The notes under the pieces were generated by a model. That model had not been told where the DNA came from. It saw only the letters and a list, made by a program, of their open reading frames with translations, and did no database searches. A program made the position numbers and the translations under genes. Of a stretch of 64,000 nt of DNA, positions 17,657 to 26,467 are shown piece by piece. Each line of letters opens with the position of its first letter. Position 1 is the first letter of the stretch. Source of the stretch: AC-32 sp963755635 (GTDB lineage Bacteria; Actinomycetota; Thermoleophilia; Gaiellales; Gaiellaceae); the NCBI GenBank assembly GCA_963755635.1, contig CAVWKS010000025.1, positions 14,859-78,858 on the forward strand, written 5' to 3'.

Positions 17657-18874
17657 ATGATGCGTCCAGGACGCATGGCCCGGAAACTCGTGACCGTGGC
17701 GCAAACGGTTCCCGCAGCGACAGCACCGGCGGCGAAGAAGCATCACCGGCTCGCCTGGCGCACCTGGGTCCCGTGGGCGCTCGTCGTGCTCGCCACGGTG
17801 ATCGCCCTGGCGGCCGCCCTGAACGTCTGGGTCAAGCGACAGGCGCTGAGCACGACGAACTTCACGAACGCGAGCACGCAGATGCTCGAGAACGACCAGA
17901 TTCGAGGAGCCCTGTCCGTCTACCTGGTGAACCAGCTCTACTCGAACGTCGACGTATCGTCGGCGCTAGCGCAGCGCCTCCCGCCCCAGGTGAAACCGCT
18001 CGCGCCCACGATCGCGGGCGCGCTGCGAGAGCCCGCCGTCCGTGCGACGGACGCGTTCCTCGCGCGACCGCGCGTCCAGGCGCTCTGGCGGAACTCGGTC
18101 CGCCGCGCGCACGAGGCCTTCATCAACCTGTTGAACAACAAGCACGAGCTGCTGGTCTCGACGAACGGCAATGTGGTGCTGGACTTACGGCCGCTCGTGA
18201 AGCAAGTCGCGGACCGGTTCGGGCTCAGCGGGGAGCGGCTGAAGCAGCTGCCTCCCGACACGGGGCAGATCGTGCTCATGAAGGGGGGCCAGCTCGACAC
18301 CGCGCGTAGGACGGTGAAGGTGCTCCGCGTGCTCAGCTTCTTCCTGCTGTTCCTCGTGCTCGCCCTCTTTGCGGCGGCCGTCTTCCTGGCCCGCGACCGG
18401 CGCCTGCGGCTCCTCATGGGCTGCGGGATCAGCGTGCTCGCGGTCGGCCTGATTTTGCTCGTCATCCGGCGGTACGCCGGCGACTACCTCGTCAACGCGC
18501 TGACGAACGACCCCGAGCAGAAGGGCTCGATCAGCGCGGCGTGGGCGATCGGAACGCAGCTGCTGCGGAACGTCGGCATCAACGCGGTCGTCTACGGCAT
18601 CGGGATCATTTTCGCCGCCTGGATCGCGGGAGCCTCGCGGCCGGCGACGTGGGTGCGCCGCTCCCTCGCGCCGACCATGCGCGACCACCCGGTCGTGATC
18701 TACGGGGCCGTGACCATCGCGCTCTTCCTCGTCCTGATCTCCGGGCCGACAGACGCACAGCGGATCTATCCGCTCTTGATCCTCTTCGGCTTCGCCTTCG
18801 TCGGCACAGAGATGCTGCGGCGCCAGACCGAGCGCGAGTTTCCCGCGGCCGCGAGCCAGGAGCTGAGCCACTGA
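17657..18874 (+). CDS. Integral membrane protein of unknown function (405 aa)
   Basis: One helix near residues 36-55 is followed by a soluble domain of about 160 residues (QMLENDQIRGALSVYLVNQL, then repeated helical segments ending in DTGQIVLMKGGQLD), then four to five helices to the C terminus. This layout matches a conserved actinobacterial family of uncharacterised integral membrane proteins. ATG 17675 (MARKLV) is a possible later start. It starts 19 bases after the response regulator and may share its transcript. Confidence 0.65.
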   Translation: MMRPGRMARKLVTVAQTVPAATAPAAKKHHRLAWRTWVPWALVVLATVIALAAALNVWVKRQALSTTNFTNASTQMLENDQIRGALSVYLVNQLYSNVDVSSALAQRLPPQVKPLAPTIAGALREPAVRATDAFLARPRVQALWRNSVRRAHEAFINLLNNKHELLVSTNGNVVLDLRPLVKQVADRFGLSGERLKQLPPDTGQIVLMKGGQLDTARRTVKVLRVLSFFLLFLVLALFAAAVFLARDRRLRLLMGCGISVLAVGLILLVIRRYAGDYLVNALTNDPEQKGSISAAWAIGTQLLRNVGINAVVYGIGIIFAAWIAGASRPATWVRRSLAPTMRDHPVVIYGAVTIALFLVLISGPTDAQRIYPLLILFGFAFVGTEMLRRQTEREFPAAASQELSH

Positions 18875-19047
18875 TGCTGTCCCCGGAGATCGCGGTGGCC
18901 GCGATCGTGACGACCGGGGTCGGAGTCGTGATGATGCGCCTCGGCCTCCACCGCGGCGCGTTCGAGGCGCGCGTGGACAGCCGTCGCTGCGTGACGTGCG
19001 GGCGAATCATGAAGGCGAAGCTCTGCCGGCACTGCTCGCACCGCTGA
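18874..19047 (+). CDS. 57-aa single-helix protein with CxxC...CxxC zinc-ribbon-like tail
   Basis: The start overlaps the preceding stop (TGATG). One N-terminal helix (residues 5-21) is followed by a basic C-terminal half with CVTCGRIMKAKLCRHC, two CxxC pairs spaced for one zinc ion. It resembles tiny membrane-anchored zinc ribbons, though no family is recognised. The 3' end overlaps the likely start of the MBL gene by 52 bases. Confidence 0.6.
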   Translation: MLSPEIAVAAIVTTGVGVVMMRLGLHRGAFEARVDSRRCVTCGRIMKAKLCRHCSHR

Positions 19048-19811
19048 GCGTCACCTGGCTCGGACACAGCACCGTTCTCGTAGAAGCCGACGGGGCCCGC
19101 CTCCTCACCGATCCGCTGCTCCGCCCGCGCGTGGGACATGTGCGTCGCGTGGCCGGCCCCGCTCCGCCGATCGCGGGCGAGCTGGACGCGGTTCTCCTCT
19201 CGCACGTGCATCACGACCACCTCGACGTGGGCTCGCTCCGCCGCGTCCGGGCGCGCCGGCTGATCGTGCCGCGCGGCGCGGGGCGATTGCTCCGGCGACG
19301 ACGCTTCGAGGACGTCGTCGAGCTCGACGAAGGCGAGACGGTCTCGGTCGGCTCGCTGACGGTTCGAGCCACGCACGCGGAGCACCAGGCCCGGCGCCTT
19401 CCGTACGGCGCTACAACGCCTGCGCTCGGGTACATCCTCGAAGGGTCGCAGCGGCTGTACTTCGCAGGCGACACTGATCTCTTCGACGACATGCGCACCC
19501 TCGCCCCCGCACTCGACGTCGCGCTGATCCCGGTCGACGGGTGGGGGCCCCGCGTGGGAGCGGGCCACCTCGACCCGCAGCGCGCGGCGCAGGCGTTGCA
19601 GCTGCTCAGGCCGCGCGTAGCCGTCCCGATCCACTGGGGCACGTACCGTCGCATCGGCCTGAGCCGCGATCCCGCCGTGCTGCGCGAGCCGGCGGAGCGC
19701 TTCGCCCGCCTCGCCGCCGAGCTGGCGCCCGAAGTGGAGATCCGGATCCTCGAACCGGGGGAGCGTCTCGAGCTGCCGGCGCAGGCCCTGAGCGAGGGCG
19801 CCCGGCAATGA
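18996..19811 (+). CDS. MBL-fold metallo-hydrolase (UlaG/NAPE-PLD-like)
   Basis: The protein is up to 271 residues and has the metallo-beta-lactamase signature HVHHDHLD (residues 69-76), TWLGHSTVLVEADG at the N terminus, a FAGDTDLFDD metal-bridging Asp, and a C-terminal PIHWGTY His. This set matches the UlaG/RomA-like hydrolase branch. GTG 18996 is the only standard start in frame and lies inside the preceding small gene; a CTG near 19044 would remove the overlap. The substrate is unknown. It overlaps the flippase-like gene as ATGA. Confidence 0.85.
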   Translation: MRANHEGEALPALLAPLSVTWLGHSTVLVEADGARLLTDPLLRPRVGHVRRVAGPAPPIAGELDAVLLSHVHHDHLDVGSLRRVRARRLIVPRGAGRLLRRRRFEDVVELDEGETVSVGSLTVRATHAEHQARRLPYGATTPALGYILEGSQRLYFAGDTDLFDDMRTLAPALDVALIPVDGWGPRVGAGHLDPQRAAQALQLLRPRVAVPIHWGTYRRIGLSRDPAVLREPAERFARLAAELAPEVEIRILEPGERLELPAQALSEGARQ

Positions 19812-20944
19812 GCTTCTGGCGGAAGCCGTGGGTCAAACGGGGCGCACTCGGCGCGCTGAGCGTGGCGATCATCGTCGCGACCTTCGCCTACTTCCTCCCG
19901 ACGATCGCCAACTACGGCGACGTCTGGGACGTCGTCCAGCAGCTCTCCTGGCCCGAGATCGGCCTGCTGCTCGCGGCGACCGCGCTCAACGTCGTGACGT
20001 TCGCGCCGTCCTGGCAGGTCGCGCTCCCGGGCCTCTCGTTCATGCAGGCGCTGACGGTGACGCAGGCGTCGACGGCTCTCTCGATCGTCGTGCCCGGAGG
20101 CGTGGCCGCGGGCGTGGCCGGCTCGGTCGGCGTGCTCCGCGGGTGGCATTTCTCGACCCGCGACATCACGCGCGCGATCACGCTGACGAGCCTCTGGAAC
20201 CAGTTCATCAACCTCTCCTTTCCGATCCTGGCGGTCTTCCTGCTCGCGCTCTCCGGCGAGAGCACCGCGGCACTCGCGACGGTCGCGTTCATCGGCGTCG
20301 CGATCCTCGGGGTCCTGGTCGCCGGCTTCGTCCTGATCCTCGTCAGCAACCGCCTCGCGGGGGACCTCGGCGATGTCGCGGCGCGCTTCGTCAACTGGAC
20401 GCTCCGCAAGGTCCATCGCGGGCCTGTCTCCTGGAGCGGCGCGAGCTTCGAGAGCTTCCGGCGGGAAGCCGGCACCCTCCTGGAGCGGCGGTGGCTCCCC
20501 CTGACCGGTGCGACCCTCCTGGGGAACCTGACGGTCTTCCTCGTCCTCCTGGTCTCTCTCCGGACGACAGGCGTGCCGGCCTCGCAGGTGACCCTCGTCG
20601 AGGCCTTCGCCTCCTGGGCGCTCGTCCGCCTGCTCACCGCGATCCCGATCACGCCCGGCGGGATCGGGGTGATCGAGCTCGGGCTGACCGGCGCGCTGGT
20701 CGGGTTCGGAGGGCACAAGGCGAGCGTCGTCGCCGCCGTGCTCGTCTACCGCTTCCTGACCACGGTTCCGACCCTCATCCTCGGCCTCGCCGCCGCGCTC
20801 ACGTGGCGCCGGCAGGGGCGTTTCGCCGAGCCGGCGGAGCTCATGGAAACCGCAGCACAGTCGCGCGCGCTTTCACCCGGTCAGGGCGATGCCGCGAAAC
20901 GGGACGCGCCGGAGAATTGCAGCGACTCGCAAGCGGCAAGGTAG
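19808..20944 (+). CDS. LPG synthase transmembrane/UPF0104 family protein
   Basis: The 378-residue protein has eight or more helices and family motifs SIVVPGGVAAGVAGSVGVLR and TAIPITPGGIGVIELGLTGAL. It lacks the C-terminal LPG synthase catalytic domain, ending in a polar 40-residue tail. Family members are proposed lipid flippases or glycosyl carriers. It is coupled to the MBL hydrolase by a 4-base overlap and is paralogous to the gene cut by the left edge. Confidence 0.82.
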   Translation: MSFWRKPWVKRGALGALSVAIIVATFAYFLPTIANYGDVWDVVQQLSWPEIGLLLAATALNVVTFAPSWQVALPGLSFMQALTVTQASTALSIVVPGGVAAGVAGSVGVLRGWHFSTRDITRAITLTSLWNQFINLSFPILAVFLLALSGESTAALATVAFIGVAILGVLVAGFVLILVSNRLAGDLGDVAARFVNWTLRKVHRGPVSWSGASFESFRREAGTLLERRWLPLTGATLLGNLTVFLVLLVSLRTTGVPASQVTLVEAFASWALVRLLTAIPITPGGIGVIELGLTGALVGFGGHKASVVAAVLVYRFLTTVPTLILGLAAALTWRRQGRFAEPAELMETAAQSRALSPGQGDAAKRDAPENCSDSQAAR

Positions 20945-20956
20945 GGAGGAGCCACA

Positions 20957-21175
20957 ATGGAAGACGTACATCTTGGCGGACGGTTCTGGCTGATCACCTT
21001 GGCAATCGTGATCGGATCGGTCACCGGAGCGGTGCTGGTCTTCCTGCTCATCTCAGGGGCTTGGGCGCGGTGGGGACTGATCGGCGCCTTCCTCTTCATC
21101 GGCCTCGTCCTGGCCGGGATCTCGTGGGTCTACGACCGCAACCACGCCAGGAAGTACGGAGACCTCGACGACTGA
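20957..21175 (+). CDS. Small two-helix membrane protein (72 aa)
   Basis: A GGGAGGAG ribosome site precedes ATG 20957. The product has two hydrophobic segments (residues 10-34 and 38-56) and a charged C terminus (YDRNHARKYGDLDD). No family recognised. It sits between a flippase-like gene (12 bases) and a PRC-barrel gene (4 bases), so an operon is likely. Confidence 0.65.
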   Translation: MEDVHLGGRFWLITLAIVIGSVTGAVLVFLLISGAWARWGLIGAFLFIGLVLAGISWVYDRNHARKYGDLDD

Positions 21176-21179
21176 GCGG

Positions 21180-21824
21180 ATGCGACTCGAGCTAGGAGGG
21201 CACGCGCGTTGCACGGACGCCGCGGTTCGCGAGCTGGTCGACCTCGTCGTCGACGCGGGCAGCCGCTCCGTGACGCATCTCGTCGTTCAGCCCGCGGACG
21301 ATCCTGACGCCGCCCGGCTCGTGCCGCTCGGCCTCGCGTCGGCGGGCGCCGACGGCAAGGAGATCTCGCTGCGCTGCACGGCGCCGGAGCTCGAGGAGAT
21401 GCCGCGCGTGCACGAGCACACCTATCTCGGCCCGGCCGCACGGCCCGACGAGCCGAAGGACGACAACTGGGACGTGGGCGTCCAGGACGTGCAGGTCGTG
21501 CCCGACTACGCCCCGGAGCCCTACGCGGTCGAGATCGCCCAGGAGACGATCATCAGCTACGACCGCGTGCCGAAGGGCGAGATCGAGCTCCGCCACGCGA
21601 GCTCGGTCTACTCGGCCGACGAGCACCACCTCGGCAGCGTCGACGGCGTCGTCGTCGATGCCGACGGCGTGATCAGCCACCTGCTGCTCGAGCGCGGGCA
21701 CCTCTGGTGGAAGCGCGAGATCTCGATCCCCGCCTCCGCGGTCTCCGAGCTCGCCAACGACATGGTCACGCTCGGCGTCAGCAAGAGCGAGGCGGAGACG
21801 TTCCCCTCAGAGCGCCGCCGCTGA
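21180..21824 (+). CDS. Protein with two PRC-barrel-like domains
   Basis: The 214-residue soluble protein contains two PRC-barrel-like repeats: residues 1-75 (VRELVDLVVDAGSRSVTHLVV, PLGLAS) and 130-205 (SVYSADEHHLGSVDGVVVDADG, HLLLERGHLWWKREISIPASAV). The second matches the SVDGxxVDxxGxIxHLxLxxGHLWxxKxxxIP pattern. Such proteins are abundant in actinobacteria under stress, with structural or regulatory roles unknown. The 3' end overlaps the convergent RDD gene by 18 bases. Confidence 0.75.
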   Translation: MRLELGGHARCTDAAVRELVDLVVDAGSRSVTHLVVQPADDPDAARLVPLGLASAGADGKEISLRCTAPELEEMPRVHEHTYLGPAARPDEPKDDNWDVGVQDVQVVPDYAPEPYAVEIAQETIISYDRVPKGEIELRHASSVYSADEHHLGSVDGVVVDADGVISHLLLERGHLWWKREISIPASAVSELANDMVTLGVSKSEAETFPSERRR

Positions 21825-22631
21825 CTCGTCGAGCACGACGGTTCCGCTGAGGAAGTCGGGCAGGCCGCGCCGCCGGCCGTCGACGAGCACCGGCAGGAAC
21901 CCGGCAAACAGCGGGATGATCGCCAGAATCAGCCCGACGAAGCGCACGAGCGAGCGGAGCGCGGACGGCGGCGTGCCGGCCGGCCCGATCACCCGCACGC
22001 CCACAACGCGCATTCCCGGCGTCTGACCGGTCGCGCTCCAGAAGGCGACGAAGTAGGCGGCCGCGGCGATCAGCCAGCCTGCGCCCGCGAGCGTCCCGTC
22101 GAGCCAGTCCGGGCCCAGGCCGCCCGCCAGCGCGAGCACGAGCGCGATCGACGCGGCCAAGACGATGAACGCCAGCTGGGCAAGCAGTGCATCGAGGACG
22201 AGCCCGACACCCCTCGTGGCGAGGCCGCCGAACCCGCTCTGCTCCTCCGTGGCGGGCTTCCGCCGGAGCAGCCGCCGCGCGAACGCCTCCAGGCGCCGGT
22301 CGAGCGCCCGCGAGCGCCGGCCGGCCGCGGCAGAGACTTCCTCGCCGAAACCGGTCGCCTGGGTCGTAAGCGCGGCGCGAACCTCGGGCCCCGAGAGCAC
22401 CTCCGTGAGCGCCTGCTTGAACGCCGGGGTGTTCACGAACCGGTGAGCGAGCTCCTCGACGGCGCCTTGCTCCGAGTCGAGCATCCCGGCCGCGACCCGC
22501 TCGAGAACGTCGTGCTCGGCGAGCGAGCGGCCGAGCGCCTCCGGCAGCGGCCCCGCGAGAACCGCGTCGATGGCCCGCTCGGCCTCGCCGGTGAGGATGC
22601 TCGCCCCCGTTCTGAAGATGCTCGGCGACAC
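21807..22631 (-). CDS. RDD family membrane protein with helical N-terminal domain
   Basis: The 274-residue protein begins at GTG 22631. Residues 1-115 are soluble and helical, and residues 130-265 form an RDD-type membrane domain: RGVGLVLDALLAQ (the Arg-Asp pair), then GQTPGMRVVGVRVI, and a final RRRGLPDFLSGTVVLDE (the second Asp). RDD domains are of uncertain transport function. The fused N-terminal domain is unusual; similar fusions occur in actinobacteria. Divergent from the Nudix gene. Confidence 0.8.
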   Translation of the reverse strand: MSPSIFRTGASILTGEAERAIDAVLAGPLPEALGRSLAEHDVLERVAAGMLDSEQGAVEELAHRFVNTPAFKQALTEVLSGPEVRAALTTQATGFGEEVSAAAGRRSRALDRRLEAFARRLLRRKPATEEQSGFGGLATRGVGLVLDALLAQLAFIVLAASIALVLALAGGLGPDWLDGTLAGAGWLIAAAAYFVAFWSATGQTPGMRVVGVRVIGPAGTPPSALRSLVRFVGLILAIIPLFAGFLPVLVDGRRRGLPDFLSGTVVLDESAAAL

Positions 22632-22678
22632 CTGCGGACCGTCGCAGGCGGCCTCGCAGCGGGCATCATCCAGGTCGG

Positions 22679-23086
22679 ATGAGCCACGTCAGAGCCGCGG
22701 GAGGCGTGATCACGAGAGCAGGCCCCGAGGGCGAGCGGGAGCTGCTCGTCGTCCACCGGCCGCGCTACGACGACTGGACGCTGCCCAAGGGGAAGGCGGA
22801 GCGCGGAGAGTCCGACGAGGAGTGCGCGTTGCGCGAGGTCGAGGAAGAGACCGGCCTCGTCTGCACGCTCGGCGCGGAGGTCGCGGTCAGCGAGTACGAG
22901 GACGCGGCCGGGCGGCCAAAGCGGGTGCGGTACTTCGAGCTGACGCCACGAGAGGGCATGGAGCCGGCTCCGCAGAACGAGGTCGACGACGTCCGCTGGC
23001 TGACGCGAGAGCGGGCCCTGGGAACACTGAGTTACAGCCGGGACCGCAGGATCGTCGAGGGCCTCGAAGCGCTCGCGCCGCGCTGA
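22679..23086 (+). CDS. Nudix hydrolase (MutT-like)
   Basis: The 135-residue protein has an intact Nudix box (GKAERGESDEECALREVEEE followed by TGL, from residue 38), preceded by WTLPKG. This fits an 8-oxo-dGTP or dinucleoside polyphosphate hydrolase; mycobacterial MutT1 has a similar N-terminal half but carries a phosphatase domain that is absent here. It is convergent with the CYTH/PPK2 pair, 4 bases away. Confidence 0.9.
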   Translation: MSHVRAAGGVITRAGPEGERELLVVHRPRYDDWTLPKGKAERGESDEECALREVEEETGLVCTLGAEVAVSEYEDAAGRPKRVRYFELTPREGMEPAPQNEVDDVRWLTRERALGTLSYSRDRRIVEGLEALAPR

Positions 23087-23090
23087 AGCG

Positions 23091-23900
23091 TTACTCGCTC
23101 GGCGGCGAGGGCTTTGCCTTCGGCTTCGCGGGAGCCCGCTTCTGCGCCGGCTTCTTCCCGGCGAAGAACTCGAGCGCGCTGCGCGTCTTCGTCTGCTGCT
23201 TGGCGTCGAGGTCGATGCCGCGCGAGGCGAGGAAGGCTCGCGTCTGGGCCGCGACGTCGAAGGTCTCCGAGGGCTCGCACTTCGTCGAGAGCTCCAGGAT
23301 CCGTGAGCCGTCCGGGTAGAGCCAGATCTCCGTGGTCAGCCTCCGGTCGTGGCCCTCGGGCGTGTCCTTGAGCTTGAGCACGAGCAGCGGCCCGAGCAGC
23401 AAAAGGTCGTCAAGCCCGATTCCGTCGGGCGCGTGCTCCGCGAACAGCTCCTGCTGCTCTTTCGAGAACAGCTTCCGAATCGGCTTGTTGCCCTGGAAGA
23501 CCTCCCAGACGCTCCCCGGCGACGGCACTCCCTTGAGCGACCCCGAGCAGACGTAGCCCTCGGGCGAGGCGTCGAGCTCGACGCCGAAGCTCGGCGAGCG
23601 CCGGAGGCGCTTCGGCAGCTCCGAAGGCACGACTGGCCGCAGCTTCACCACGGTGTCGTCGCCCTTCTTCTGGGAGCGCCGCGCGCGGACGACGAGCCCG
23701 TTCGCGTCGAGCGCCAGGTCGGGCGTGTCGAAGAAGAAGACCTGGCGGAGCTGGGCCTGCAGCGCGTCGAGCCCGAGCGCCCGCACGGTCGTCAGCTGAG
23801 CGGGCTCGGGAAGCGTCAGCTTCAGCTCGACGCTGTCGACGTCCTTGATCAGCCCGACGAGCCTCTGAAGATCTTCCGTGGAGGTCGCAATCGCGCTCAT
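23091..23900 (-). CDS. CYTH-like (triphosphate tunnel metalloenzyme) domain protein
   Basis: The 269-residue protein has CYTH features: SVELKLTLP at the N terminus (the ExExK analogue), FFDTPDLALDANGLVVRAR, VVKLRP and a later ILELSTKCEP acidic strand. The C terminus is a Lys/Pro/Ala-rich basic tail. CYTH enzymes bind triphosphate or polyphosphate. It overlaps the PPK2 stop as ATGA, consistent with a polyphosphate role, either hydrolysis or binding. The first acidic motif reads VELKL rather than the strict ExExK, so activity is not assured. Confidence 0.72.
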   Translation of the reverse strand: MSAIATSTEDLQRLVGLIKDVDSVELKLTLPEPAQLTTVRALGLDALQAQLRQVFFFDTPDLALDANGLVVRARRSQKKGDDTVVKLRPVVPSELPKRLRRSPSFGVELDASPEGYVCSGSLKGVPSPGSVWEVFQGNKPIRKLFSKEQQELFAEHAPDGIGLDDLLLLGPLLVLKLKDTPEGHDRRLTTEIWLYPDGSRILELSTKCEPSETFDVAAQTRAFLASRGIDLDAKQQTKTRSALEFFAGKKPAQKRAPAKPKAKPSPPSE

Positions 23901-24820
23901 GCGTCGGCCGCGACCCCTTCGGGCGCCTGCGCCTCGAGCTCTTGCTTCGAGACCGCGAGCTCCTTGCGCGCCTCGTCGTCGACCGTCGGGTACTGCGGGT
24001 CGATCCTGGCCAGCGTGTCCACGAGCACGCCCGCCACCGCGACCCGCATGAACCACTTGTGGTCGGCCGGGATCGCGTACCACGGCGCGTGCTCCGTGCT
24101 CGTGGCGCCGAGCATCTCCGAGAACGCGGCCTGGTACTCGTCCCAGTAGGCCCGCTCCTCGACGTCTCTCGCCTTGAACTTCCAGTTCTTCTCGGGGAAG
24201 TCGATCCGGCGCAGGAAGCGGCGGCGCTGCTCCTCCTTCGAGAGGTTGAGGAACACCTTGACGACCGGGAAGCCGTTCTCGACCAGGAAGCGCTCCCAGT
24301 CGTTGATCTGGCGGTAGCGGCGCTGCCAGATTCCGTCGTCGCTGGCCGCCGGCGGGAGTTTCTGGCTCGTGAGGATCTCGGGATGGACCCGCACCACGAG
24401 GACCTCCTCGTAGTGGGAGCGGTTGAAGATCCCGATCTGTCCCCGCGCCGGCAGCTTCTGCTGGTAGCGCCAGAGAAAGTCGTGGCCGAGCTCTTCCTCG
24501 GACGGAGCCCTGAACCCATGGACGACGACGCCCTGCGGGTTCACGCCACTCATGACGTGCCTGATCGTGCTGTCCTTGCCGCCGGCGTCCAGCGCCTGCA
24601 GCACCAGCAGGACGCCGTACGTGTCCTGGGCAGCGAGACGCGACTGGTAGTAGTCGAGCATCTCCACGCCCGTTGTGAGCAGGCGTTTGCTGTCCTTCTT
24701 GTCGAACATGTCCCCCGTGTTCCCGGGATCGAAGTCGCGTTCCAGCACGACGTCGGCGCCGGGCTCGACTCGGAAGGGCTCGATGATCTCGCGGATGCGT
24801 TCGAGACGGGCGTCGTCCAT
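23897..24820 (-). CDS. ppk2: Polyphosphate kinase 2 family protein
   Basis: The 307-residue protein contains the PPK2 core: P-loop ALDAGGKDSTIRHVMSG (residues 76-92), FNRSHYEEVLVVRVHP, WQRRYRQINDWERFL, KVFLNLSKEEQRRRFLRR (lid) and an APWYAIPADHKWFMR end. The enzyme transfers phosphate between polyphosphate and nucleotides; the AMP-, ADP- or GDP-preferring class cannot be assigned by eye. ATG 24820 gives the usual length. It is first in an operon with the CYTH-like gene. Confidence 0.9.
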   Translation of the reverse strand: MDDARLERIREIIEPFRVEPGADVVLERDFDPGNTGDMFDKKDSKRLLTTGVEMLDYYQSRLAAQDTYGVLLVLQALDAGGKDSTIRHVMSGVNPQGVVVHGFRAPSEEELGHDFLWRYQQKLPARGQIGIFNRSHYEEVLVVRVHPEILTSQKLPPAASDDGIWQRRYRQINDWERFLVENGFPVVKVFLNLSKEEQRRRFLRRIDFPEKNWKFKARDVEERAYWDEYQAAFSEMLGATSTEHAPWYAIPADHKWFMRVAVAGVLVDTLARIDPQYPTVDDEARKELAVSKQELEAQAPEGVAADA

Positions 24821-24902
24821 CGTCGATGAGTCTGGCAGCGGGGCGAGCCGCCTCCATCCCCCCAAGCGGATGATTGCCGGCTGCGGGGAACTACTGAGCC
24901 TG

Positions 24903-24920
24903 ATCAGTGGCGGCACTGAT
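24903..24920. promoter_or_regulatory. Inverted repeat upstream of ppk2
   Basis: ATCAGTG (24903-24909) and CACTGAT (24914-24920) are perfect 7-base arms around GCGG. It lies 83-100 bases upstream of the ppk2 start in the 278-base gap separating ppk2 from the sensor kinase. This is a candidate operator; nothing else in the gap looks coding. Confidence 0.4.
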
Positions 24921-25072
24921 GGCCGCGTGGTCGGGCGCGAGGAGTATGAACATTGCTCAGAGCCAGAATCGCAAGTAGGTGGAAGCTCCACCGGGAAGGT
25001 TGCAGGACGACCCCTCCCCGCCCTTTCCCGGCGCGAAGCTGACGAAAGCGAAAACTGACTCTCCGAAGGTCA

Positions 25073-25098
25073 GGAAGGGCCCCGCGAGGGGCCCTTCC
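25073..25098 (-). terminator. Hairpin terminator at the end of the OmpR-type kinase gene
   Basis: GGAAGGGCCCC (25073-25083) pairs perfectly with GGGGCCCTTCC (25088-25098) across a GCGA tetraloop. It directly abuts the kinase stop codon (25099-25101, read on the minus strand), and there is no clear T-tract. It likely ends the two-component transcript. Confidence 0.75.
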
Positions 25099-26467
25099 CT
25101 ATTCGGCCCTTCGCAGCCTCACGACCGCCTCGAGCCCGCCGCCGTCGGCCTGCTCGAGCTCGACCTCGCCACCGTCGGCCTCGACGAGCCGCCGCACGAT
25201 CGCCAGGCCGAGGCCGCTCCCCTCGCCCGCGCGCTTGCGCCAGAAGCGGTCGAACGCCCGCCTGCGGCCTTCGGCGTCGAGGCCCGGGCCCTCGTCGCGG
25301 ACGCGTAGCTCCGCCCACTGCGGGAGCCAGCGGACGGCGACGGTGACCGTCCCGCCCGGCGGGGACGCTTCGAAGGCGTTCTCGAGCAGGTTGTCGAGCG
25401 TCTGGCGCACGCGCTCGGCGCCGGCCCGCGCGGTGACGTCGCCGTCCGCGTCGGCGACCAGGTGAAGGCTGCGCTCCTGCGCCAGCGCCGACCACGCCTC
25501 CACGCGCTCGGCGGCGAGCGCGCCCAGCTCGAGCCGCTCTGCCGGCGCCGTCCCCGCGGCGGCGCGCGAGAGCGCGAGCAGGCCGTCGACCAGCACGCCG
25601 AGGCGCTCGACCTCCGCGAGCGCGCCCTCGAGCTCGGGCCGCCCGCCGGCGGCGACGTCCCGCTCGAGGTTCTCGAGCCGCAGGCGCAGCGCGGTGAGCG
25701 GCGTCCGGAGCTGGTGCGAGGCGTCGGCGACGAACTCCTCCTGCGAGCGGAGCAGCCGGTCGAGCTTGGCCACCGTCTCGTTGAAGACGTGCGCGAGCGA
25801 GCGGATCTCGGGCGGGCCGGCGTCCTCCGGCGCGCGGGCTTCCAGGTCGCCGCCGCCGACCGCCTCGGCCGCGTCCTCCAGGCGCGACAGCGGCCGGACA
25901 ACGAACGACGCGAGCCGGAGTCCCGGCGAGCGCGGTCACGGCCAGCACCACCGCCGCGATCGCCGCGAGCACGAGCCAGTAGCGGCGGATGCGCGAGTCG
26001 ACGGCCGACGTCGGGTAGGTGATCCGGACGGCGCCCTCGACCTTGCCGCCGGAGGCGACGGGCACGGCCACGTAGAGCAGGTTGGTGCCGAGCGTCGCCG
26101 AGTGGCGCGTGCCGACCGCGACCCGGCCCCTGAGCGCTGCCGCGATCTCCGGCCTGGAGGCGAAGCTCTCCGCTCCCTTTCCGGCCGGCCGCGTGTCCAC
26201 GATCGCGACCCCGCGGCGGTCGACGATCACCACGCGCCCACCCGTCTTGCGCGCGTAGCCGTAGGCGACCGCCGCGACGGGCTCGACCTGCCTCCTGCCC
26301 GTAAGCGCGGCCTGGGCCAGGGACGCGAGCGCCGTCGCGTCCCGTTCCACCTTCGCCTCGAGGTTGCGCCGCTCCGTGCGGGCGTTCTGGATGCCGAGGG
26401 GAATCATGAGCGCCGCGAGCACGACGACGACCAGCCCGAGGTAGCCGAGGAGGAGCCGGCGCGTCAC
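25099..26467 (-). pseudogene. OmpR-partner sensor histidine kinase, one +1 frameshift
   Basis: GTG 26467 overlaps the response regulator stop (GTGA). The first frame encodes helix 1 (LGYLGLVVVVLAALMIPLG), an extracytoplasmic loop and helix 2 (VLAAIAAVVLAVTALAG). After about 25925 the sense moves to another frame: HAMP, HisKA (FVADASHQLRTPLTALRLRL) and HATPase (NLLENAFEASPPGG, GEGSGLGLAIVRRLVEADGG). Removing one C from the CCC at 25922-25924 (plus strand) rejoins them into 455 residues, with GLRLASFVVRPLSRLE across the joint. It is either a sequencing error or a recent null mutation; all catalytic motifs are intact. Confidence 0.85.
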
